Made by a program: the position numbers and the translations under genes. 17,542 bases of DNA from Spirochaetaceae bacterium (GTDB lineage Bacteria > Spirochaetota > Spirochaetia > Treponematales > Breznakiellaceae). The notes under the pieces were generated by a model. The model was not told the origin of the DNA and did not search any database. It saw only the letters and a list, made by a program, of their open reading frames with translations. Every line of letters starts with the position of its first letter. Position 1 is the first letter of the stretch. The stretch covers positions 1 to 17,542 of the forward strand of contig JAIRMO010000021.1 of assembly GCA_031258625.1 (NCBI GenBank). The letters are read 5' to 3'. Positions 12,556 through 17,542 of this stretch are shown one piece after another.

Positions 12556-14386
12556 AAGCGGACTGAATGCGGTCCGAACCCACACCAGGCATTCCCTCAT
12601 CACGGTTCGGAGTTTGGTCCTCATCTATCTTCTTCTTTGTATTCTAACCATATTTTTTGCCAGAACCTTCTTTACCAATATTTTCCAGGAAGGCAGTTTC
12701 CCGGAGAGTTTTAGTTTTATTATCTTTTTTACCATTCCGGCGGTTTTGTTGGTGTTTTTGGCCTTTTCCGTCCAAAACCTGGTCAGGGATATTTGGGCCC
12801 GCCGGATGGGGAGCAGGTTCCAGGCCCGGCTTCTGGGGTACTTTGCCATCACCGTCCTGTTTGCCGTCGTACCGGTGGTGGTTATCACCATCCAGTCGGT
12901 GTACGAATTTGCCCGGTTCTGGCAGACCATACAGATCGAAGACACCCTGGAGGAAGCCCAGAAAATGGCCCTGGAGAGTTATTCCTTTCAGATGGAAAAG
13001 CTGGAGACCCTGGTAAAAGAAAAGAATTTTGGCCCCCTCATGGCCCTTGCCGGAGAACCCGGTGCCGCCGGGGAGGAACTGACCGCCCGTCTCAAAAATA
13101 TCGCCGAAGAACTCACGGCAATTCAGGACTTCCGCTTGCAGGAGGATGAAACCTGGCTGGAGCGGGCTTTTGCCGGGGACCGGGTCCAGGAACTCAAGGC
13201 GCCCCCGGGAACCCAGCCGGGCTTTGTGCCCAGGGAAATACCCCGGGATACGGATGTTATCAGGTATATTGTATATCCTGAAAAAACCACCCTCCGGGTT
13301 GTCAGTTACGGCCTGCGGGAGGGATTTGACCGGGGTATAATGGTGGTGGAAGAAGAACTGAGCCGTTTTGGCTACATCAATTCTTTGGAGGCCAATATAA
13401 AATCCCTCCTGGGGCTGTACCTGGGGGCATTTATCTTTCCCACCCTGCTTATGACCGTTATTATCACCCTTTCTTTTGCCTCAAGGATAACCCTGCCCTT
13501 GATGGAACTGACCGAAGCTACCCGGCGGGTCTCGGAGGGAGATTTTTCCATCCAAATACTGGCCCGCCCCGAGGATGAGCTGGGGCTCCTGATCCAATCC
13601 TTCAACGCCATGGTACAGGATCTGGAAAAGTCCCGGGCCGCCCTGGTACGGACGGAGAAAATTTCTATCTGGCAGAGTATGGCCCAGCAGCTTGCCCATG
13701 AGATAAAAAACCCCCTGACCCCCATAAAACTTTCGGCGGAACGGGTTTTACGGCGGTGGAGGAACAGGCCCGAAGAGATCGGCGAAATTCTGGAAGGCGC
13801 CATGGTGGCTATCATTCAAGAAGTAGAGGGGTTATCCACCCTGCTCACCGAATTCAGGACCCTCTCGCGGCCCATGGAACATAGCCTTTCCTGGACAAAA
13901 CTGCGGGACCTGGTGGAAGAAGTCATTATTCCCTATCATAATTCCTTCCCCGAAGTACAATTTGATATTGATCAGGTAAGAGCCGATTTTTCGGTAAAAA
14001 TAGACCGGCGGCATTTTACCCAGGTCCTTACCAACCTGATTATCAACGGCATTGATGCCATGGACGGGAAGGGACTCATACAAATCCGGGCGGATCTAGT
14101 CAAAAAACGGGAAAGCCGGTATTGTAGATTAAGCATTCGGGATACGGGGAAGGGTATCAGCGAAAAGGAAAGTTCCCAGGTTTTTACGCCCTATTTTACC
14201 ACCAAGGAATCCGGGACCGGTCTGGGATTGCCCATTGTGGAACGGATTGTAAACGATCACGGGGGATCCATCTGGTTTAATTCCGCGGAAGGGATGGGAA
14301 CAACCTTTTTTATCGATATCCCCCTGGATGAACCGGTTATAGCCCCAAAAAAAGGCGTTGATTATGAAAAAGATCCTCATCATTGA
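12530..14386 (+). CDS. NtrY-like membrane sensor histidine kinase
   Basis: The protein of up to 618 residues has N-terminal membrane segments (about 28-46, 59-83, 101-123), an extracytoplasmic region (about 125-295), a further membrane segment (296-318), HAMP (319-372), the dimerisation and phosphoacceptor helix with His390 in LAHEIKNPLTPIK, and a catalytic ATPase domain with N502, DTGKG (538-542) and GTGLGL (562-567). HEIKNPLTP is typical of the NtrY family, which senses nitrogen or redox conditions in other bacteria; the signal here is unknown. The start is uncertain: only TTG codons are available (12530, 12542), both inside the ptsH reading frame and without a good ribosome site, so coupling to ptsH is likely. 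It overlaps the response regulator gene by 23 bases. Partner assignment is firm. Confidence 0.9.
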   Translation: MHLNLKKNESGLNAVRTHTRHSLITVRSLVLIYLLLCILTIFFARTFFTNIFQEGSFPESFSFIIFFTIPAVLLVFLAFSVQNLVRDIWARRMGSRFQARLLGYFAITVLFAVVPVVVITIQSVYEFARFWQTIQIEDTLEEAQKMALESYSFQMEKLETLVKEKNFGPLMALAGEPGAAGEELTARLKNIAEELTAIQDFRLQEDETWLERAFAGDRVQELKAPPGTQPGFVPREIPRDTDVIRYIVYPEKTTLRVVSYGLREGFDRGIMVVEEELSRFGYINSLEANIKSLLGLYLGAFIFPTLLMTVIITLSFASRITLPLMELTEATRRVSEGDFSIQILARPEDELGLLIQSFNAMVQDLEKSRAALVRTEKISIWQSMAQQLAHEIKNPLTPIKLSAERVLRRWRNRPEEIGEILEGAMVAIIQEVEGLSTLLTEFRTLSRPMEHSLSWTKLRDLVEEVIIPYHNSFPEVQFDIDQVRADFSVKIDRRHFTQVLTNLIINGIDAMDGKGLIQIRADLVKKRESRYCRLSIRDTGKGISEKESSQVFTPYFTTKESGTGLGLPIVERIVNDHGGSIWFNSAEGMGTTFFIDIPLDEPVIAPKKGVDYEKDPHH

Positions 14387-15758
14387 TGATGAACCGGGAA
14401 TCCGGAGAACCCTCGCGTCGATCATGGAAGATGAACATTATACCGTACTGACCGCGGAAGATGCGGTACTGGGGCTGGAAATTTTAGAGTCCGAGCCGGT
14501 TAATTTGGTCTTTTTGGATGTGATGCTTCCCAAATTGGGGGGTATGGAAGCCCTGGAACGGATCCGGACGGGCTGGCCCGAGGTTGAGGTGGTGGTCATA
14601 TCCGGACATGCCAATGTGGATATGGCGGTACGGGCGGTAAAACTTGGGGCCTTTGATTTTCTGGAAAAACCCCTTTCCCTGGATAAGGTCCTGACCCTGT
14701 GCCGTAATGTCTGTACCCTGCAAAAATTACGGGAAGAAAACCGGAACCTAAAAAAAAATCTTAACAAAAATGAAATCATCGGGTTTAGTCCGCAGATAGA
14801 GGAGGTCCGGGGGCTGATCCAACAGGCCGCCCAAAGCGATGCCCGGATCCTCATTTTTGGGGAAAACGGTACCGGTAAAGAGCTGGCGGCCCGGGCCATT
14901 CACTACGGTTCATCCCGGGCGGCCCGGGCCTTTGTGGAGGTCAACTGCGCCGCCATACCGGACACCCTTATCGAAAGCGAACTCTTCGGCCACGAAAAAG
15001 GGGCCTTTACCGATGCGGTTTCCAGCCGCAAAGGCCGGTTTGAATCGGCCCACGAGGGGACCCTTTTTTTGGATGAAATTGGGGATATGTCCCTGGCCGC
15101 CCAAGCGAAGATGCTGCGGGCTATTCAGGAACAGAAGATCCAGCGGGTAGGCGGGGAAAAAACCATAACCACCGATGTCCGTATCATTGCCGCTACCAAT
15201 AAAAACCTGGAAGTGGAATGTAAAGAGGGCCGTTTCCGGCAGGACCTTTTTTTCCGCCTCAATGTGATCCCCATCGTTATGCCCGCCCTGCGGGAAAGGC
15301 CGGAGGATATCCCGGTATTGCTTTTTCATTTTTTGAAGGACTTTAGCGGGGTAAACTATGAGCTTACCGACGAAGCCCGGGAAGCGCTTTTATCCTATGC
15401 CTGGCCGGGTAATATCCGGGAACTCAAAAACCTGGCCGAGCGGATTGCGGTGATGTGGGACGATAAACACATCGGCATGAAGGCCATTCGGGACCTCCTC
15501 CGGTGGAATCCTGAGGAAAAATCCCCCCCTTCTGTGCGGGAAGAAACTCCCCTCCCGCCCGAGGTTCAAAGCGCGTTTCCTTCAAACATCCTTCATTTAA
15601 AGTACAATGAGGCAAAAGAAATGTTTGAAAAATATTATTTGGAGTTCCAATTATCCCAAAACAATGGTATTATTTCCCGGGCGGCGGAAGCTATCGGCAT
15701 ATATCCAAGCAATTTACACGTTAAATTGCGAAAATATCATATAAGGACGGAACGATGA
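14364..15758 (+). CDS. NtrX-like sigma-54-type response regulator
   Basis: The 464-residue protein has a receiver domain (1-115) with Asp52 as phosphoacceptor (VFLDVMLP) and Lys102. A AAA+ sigma-54 activator domain follows (about 138-365) with Walker A GENGTGKE (166-173) and Walker B TLFLDE (233-238). A Fis-type helix-turn-helix is at the end ([21 protein letters not shown]). The sigma-54 contact loop reads GAFTDA (213-218) rather than the usual GAFTGA, so the mode of sigma-54 contact may be altered. ATG 14364 has AAGG at good spacing and is chosen over TTG 14358. It overlaps the kinase gene by 23 bases and lexA by four (ATGA), so all three are probably co-translated. The regulon is unknown. 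Confidence 0.93.
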   Translation: MKKILIIDDEPGIRRTLASIMEDEHYTVLTAEDAVLGLEILESEPVNLVFLDVMLPKLGGMEALERIRTGWPEVEVVVISGHANVDMAVRAVKLGAFDFLEKPLSLDKVLTLCRNVCTLQKLREENRNLKKNLNKNEIIGFSPQIEEVRGLIQQAAQSDARILIFGENGTGKELAARAIHYGSSRAARAFVEVNCAAIPDTLIESELFGHEKGAFTDAVSSRKGRFESAHEGTLFLDEIGDMSLAAQAKMLRAIQEQKIQRVGGEKTITTDVRIIAATNKNLEVECKEGRFRQDLFFRLNVIPIVMPALRERPEDIPVLLFHFLKDFSGVNYELTDEAREALLSYAWPGNIRELKNLAERIAVMWDDKHIGMKAIRDLLRWNPEEKSPPSVREETPLPPEVQSAFPSNILHLKYNEAKEMFEKYYLEFQLSQNNGIISRAAEAIGIYPSNLHVKLRKYHIRTER

Positions 15759-16363
15759 AAGAACTCACCCAGCGGCAAAAGGATGTGTTGGGTTTTATTA
15801 CGGAGTACATCAATAACCATACCTATCCCCCCACGATCAGGGAGATAGCGGATTATTTTTCCATATCAATTAAGGCGGCCCACGATCATGTGGCGGCCCT
15901 GAAAAAGAAGGAGCGCCTGCGAACCGGGGACAAACGATCCCGGACCATTGAGCTTACCCATCGGGAAGAAAACGATGCCCCGAATAACATGGTGGAGATC
16001 CCCTTCCTGGGGACGGTTGCCGCGGGCTGGCCCACTTTGGCGGAGGAATACCGGGAAGGCTCGATTATCCTGCACCGTTCCCTGCTGAAAAAAAACCGGA
16101 ATTATTTTGCCCTGCGGGTTAAGGGGGATTCCATGGAGGGCGCCGGTATTATAGATGGGGATACGGCGATTATCGAAAAAAAAGAAACCGCCCGGAACGG
16201 CGAAATCGTGGTGGCGATAATTGATGATGCGGTTACCCTGAAGCGTTTTTATAAGGAAGCGGCCCGGATCCTTTTACAGCCGGAAAACCCCAAATATTCG
16301 CCGATATATACCCGGGATGTCCGGATCCTGGGGCGCCTCGCCTATACCATCCGTTCCTATTGA
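15755..16363 (+). CDS. lexA: SOS repressor LexA
   Basis: LexA represses DNA-damage genes and cleaves itself when RecA filaments form. The 202-residue protein has a winged-helix N-terminus (1-65, with PPTIREIADYFSISIKAAHDHVAAL). The Ala90-Gly91 cleavage bond lies in LGTVAAGWP, followed by the S24-type protease domain with Ser126 (VKGDSMEGAG) and Lys163 (VTLKRF), so self-cleavage should work. The start ATG overlaps the stop of the response regulator as ATGA. No LexA box can be assigned because there is no promoter directly upstream; expression probably follows the operon. Placing the SOS repressor after a two-component pair and before holA is unusual. Confidence 0.95.
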   Translation: MKELTQRQKDVLGFITEYINNHTYPPTIREIADYFSISIKAAHDHVAALKKKERLRTGDKRSRTIELTHREENDAPNNMVEIPFLGTVAAGWPTLAEEYREGSIILHRSLLKKNRNYFALRVKGDSMEGAGIIDGDTAIIEKKETARNGEIVVAIIDDAVTLKRFYKEAARILLQPENPKYSPIYTRDVRILGRLAYTIRSY

Positions 16364-16364
16364 T

Positions 16365-17369
16365 ATGGCCAAGGGTAGTTGTCTCCTGTTTCTTGGACCG
16401 GAGATCGGCGAAAAACAGGATGCCGTCAACGAGATCCGGCGGAACATGACCAAAACCGCCGGAACCCCTCCGGAAGAAACCTCCTTTTACGCCGGGGAGA
16501 CGGCGGTGCCGGAGATCCTTGCCCTGTTACGGAATGGGTCCCTTTTTTCGGACTCCCGGTTGATTTGTATTAAAAATGCCGAGGTTCTTAAAAAAAAGGA
16601 AGAGGTTGAAGCGCTGGCCGCTTACATAAAAGCGCCTCAAAAGGACACCACCCTTATCTTTATATCCGACGGTTTCGGCCTGGCAAAGGGTCTGGAACAG
16701 GCCGTTGCCGCCGGCGGGACTATGTCGAAGCGGATCTTTTGGGAGCTTTTCGAGGACCGGAAAACCGAATGGGTGGATTCTTTTTTCAGGCGGAAGGGGT
16801 ATACCATCAGCGGAGAAGGCATAGAAACCATCCTGGAAATGGTGGAAAACAACACCGACGCCTTAGGGCGGGAATGTTCCCGGCTTATGCTTTTCCTGAA
16901 CAAGGAAAAGCCTGTTACCGGGGAGGATGTGGAACAATGGCTTTCCCACACCCGGGAAGAGTCCGCTTTTTCCCTCTTTTCCCGGATAGCCCAAGGGGAT
17001 CTGCCGAAAAGCATCGAGATCCTCCATACCCTCCTGGCAGCCAAGGAGCGGTCCATCTCCGTTCTGGCGGCTTTAACCTGGTGTTTTAGAAAACTCAGGG
17101 ATTATCTTCAACTGATAAAGTCGGGGAATACCACAGAGGGGGAATACAAAAAAATAGGTCTGGCATCGGCCAAGGTCCGGCGGGACTATGTCGAAGCGGC
17201 CCGCCGGTTTTCCCAGGCGGATACGGCCCTCTCCCTGATTGCGGAATTTGAGGTCCTCCTCCGCTCCGCCGGTTCCGCCCCGGAGCTGATTCTCTGGGAC
17301 CTCCTTTTGTACCGTCTCATCCAGACCCCCGACAGCCCCCGGGAAAAATGGACCTATGGGAACCTCTAA
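16365..17369 (+). CDS. holA: DNA polymerase III delta subunit HolA
   Basis: The delta subunit opens the beta sliding clamp as part of the clamp loader. The 334-residue protein matches the HolA length (about 330-345) and layout. There is an N-terminal domain with FLGPEIGEKQDAVNEI, KNAEVLKKKEEVEALAAYI and TTLIFISDG. A middle region follows, then a C-terminal collar domain with ILHTLLAAKERSISVLAALTWCFRKLRDYLQL. The delta subunit, unlike tau/gamma, does not need an ATP site, and no Walker A is seen. ATG 16365 begins one base after the lexA stop, suggesting coupling; a longer reading inside lexA (16317) is rejected. Linking a replication factor with the SOS repressor may coordinate replication with DNA damage. 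Confidence 0.85.
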   Translation: MAKGSCLLFLGPEIGEKQDAVNEIRRNMTKTAGTPPEETSFYAGETAVPEILALLRNGSLFSDSRLICIKNAEVLKKKEEVEALAAYIKAPQKDTTLIFISDGFGLAKGLEQAVAAGGTMSKRIFWELFEDRKTEWVDSFFRRKGYTISGEGIETILEMVENNTDALGRECSRLMLFLNKEKPVTGEDVEQWLSHTREESAFSLFSRIAQGDLPKSIEILHTLLAAKERSISVLAALTWCFRKLRDYLQLIKSGNTTEGEYKKIGLASAKVRRDYVEAARRFSQADTALSLIAEFEVLLRSAGSAPELILWDLLLYRLIQTPDSPREKWTYGNL

Positions 17370-17542
17370 GAACTCCGGTTGTAACGGCTCCCTTTTTAAC
17401 CGGCCGTCATCCGTTACCAGGATAAACGCATAGAAATTCGCGTCCTCCTCTTTTGGGCGCATTTCCGGCGCAAAGCACCGGAAACCGGGCTTTCCGCTCC
17501 AATTCCTTACGGTATTTCCGCTTCAATCCCTTGCGCGTTTCC
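17370..17542 (-). other. Right edge with possible 3' end of a minus-strand gene
   Basis: No plus-strand gene is visible after holA. On the minus strand one frame is open from the edge to a stop at 17407 (about 44 codons, basic, with GLKRKYRKELERK). A different frame further on reads MRPKEEDANFYAFILVTDDGR from 17462. Both look protein-like but are not in the same frame, so this may be a frameshifted gene end, a short basic C-terminus, or chance. A CCGGTT / AACCGG pair (about 17378-17402) could be a weak hairpin. Confidence 0.2.

Overview
The window looks like a chromosomal segment of a spirochaete, most likely a Treponema relative of the termite-gut type. This is inferred from gene content (HprK with HPr, an NtrY/NtrX-like pair, LexA, Rex, type II fatty acid synthesis) and from GC-rich intergenic repeats. 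No rRNA is present to settle the taxonomy.

Layout. (1) Bases 165-6734, minus strand: a fatty acid synthesis operon in transcription order fabH-fabD-fabG-fabF-fabZ-accB-accC. It has a good promoter and a perfect 11-bp palindromic operator-like site upstream of fabH. (2) Bases 6735-7783: a nest of repeats between divergent genes, including nested inverted repeats and a deleted insertion sequence with perfect 15-bp ends and a transposase C-terminus. A consensus sigma-70 promoter and a hairpin-rich leader follow. (3) Bases 7784-10077, plus: an alpha/beta hydrolase fused to a polytopic membrane domain, then an unrecognised ORF that looks like the C-terminal remnant of a larger gene. (4) Bases 10353-17369, plus: rex with its own probable operator, a block of GC-rich tandem and inverted repeats, then hprK, ptsH, an NtrY-like kinase, an NtrX-like regulator, lexA and holA, tightly packed with several overlaps.

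The most unusual feature is the accB-accC pair. Both frames are intact and clearly homologous to biotin carboxyl carrier protein and biotin carboxylase. However, AccB has Asn in place of the biotinylated Lys (EAMNMM instead of EAMKMM). AccC has lost both metal-binding Glu residues, the neighbouring Asn, the catalytic-base Glu, an ATP-site His and four residues of the glycine-rich loop. The other fatty acid enzymes in the operon keep their catalytic residues. The simplest reading is a pseudo-acetyl-CoA-carboxylase pair that cannot carry or make carboxybiotin but has kept its fold. It could act as a regulator or decoy of a true enzyme encoded elsewhere, loosely analogous to the lysine-less BADC proteins that restrain plant plastid acetyl-CoA carboxylase. 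This role is inference.

The right half groups redox control (Rex), carbon-state control (HprK/HPr-Ser), a membrane sensor with a sigma-54-type activator, the SOS repressor and a replication clamp-loader subunit.
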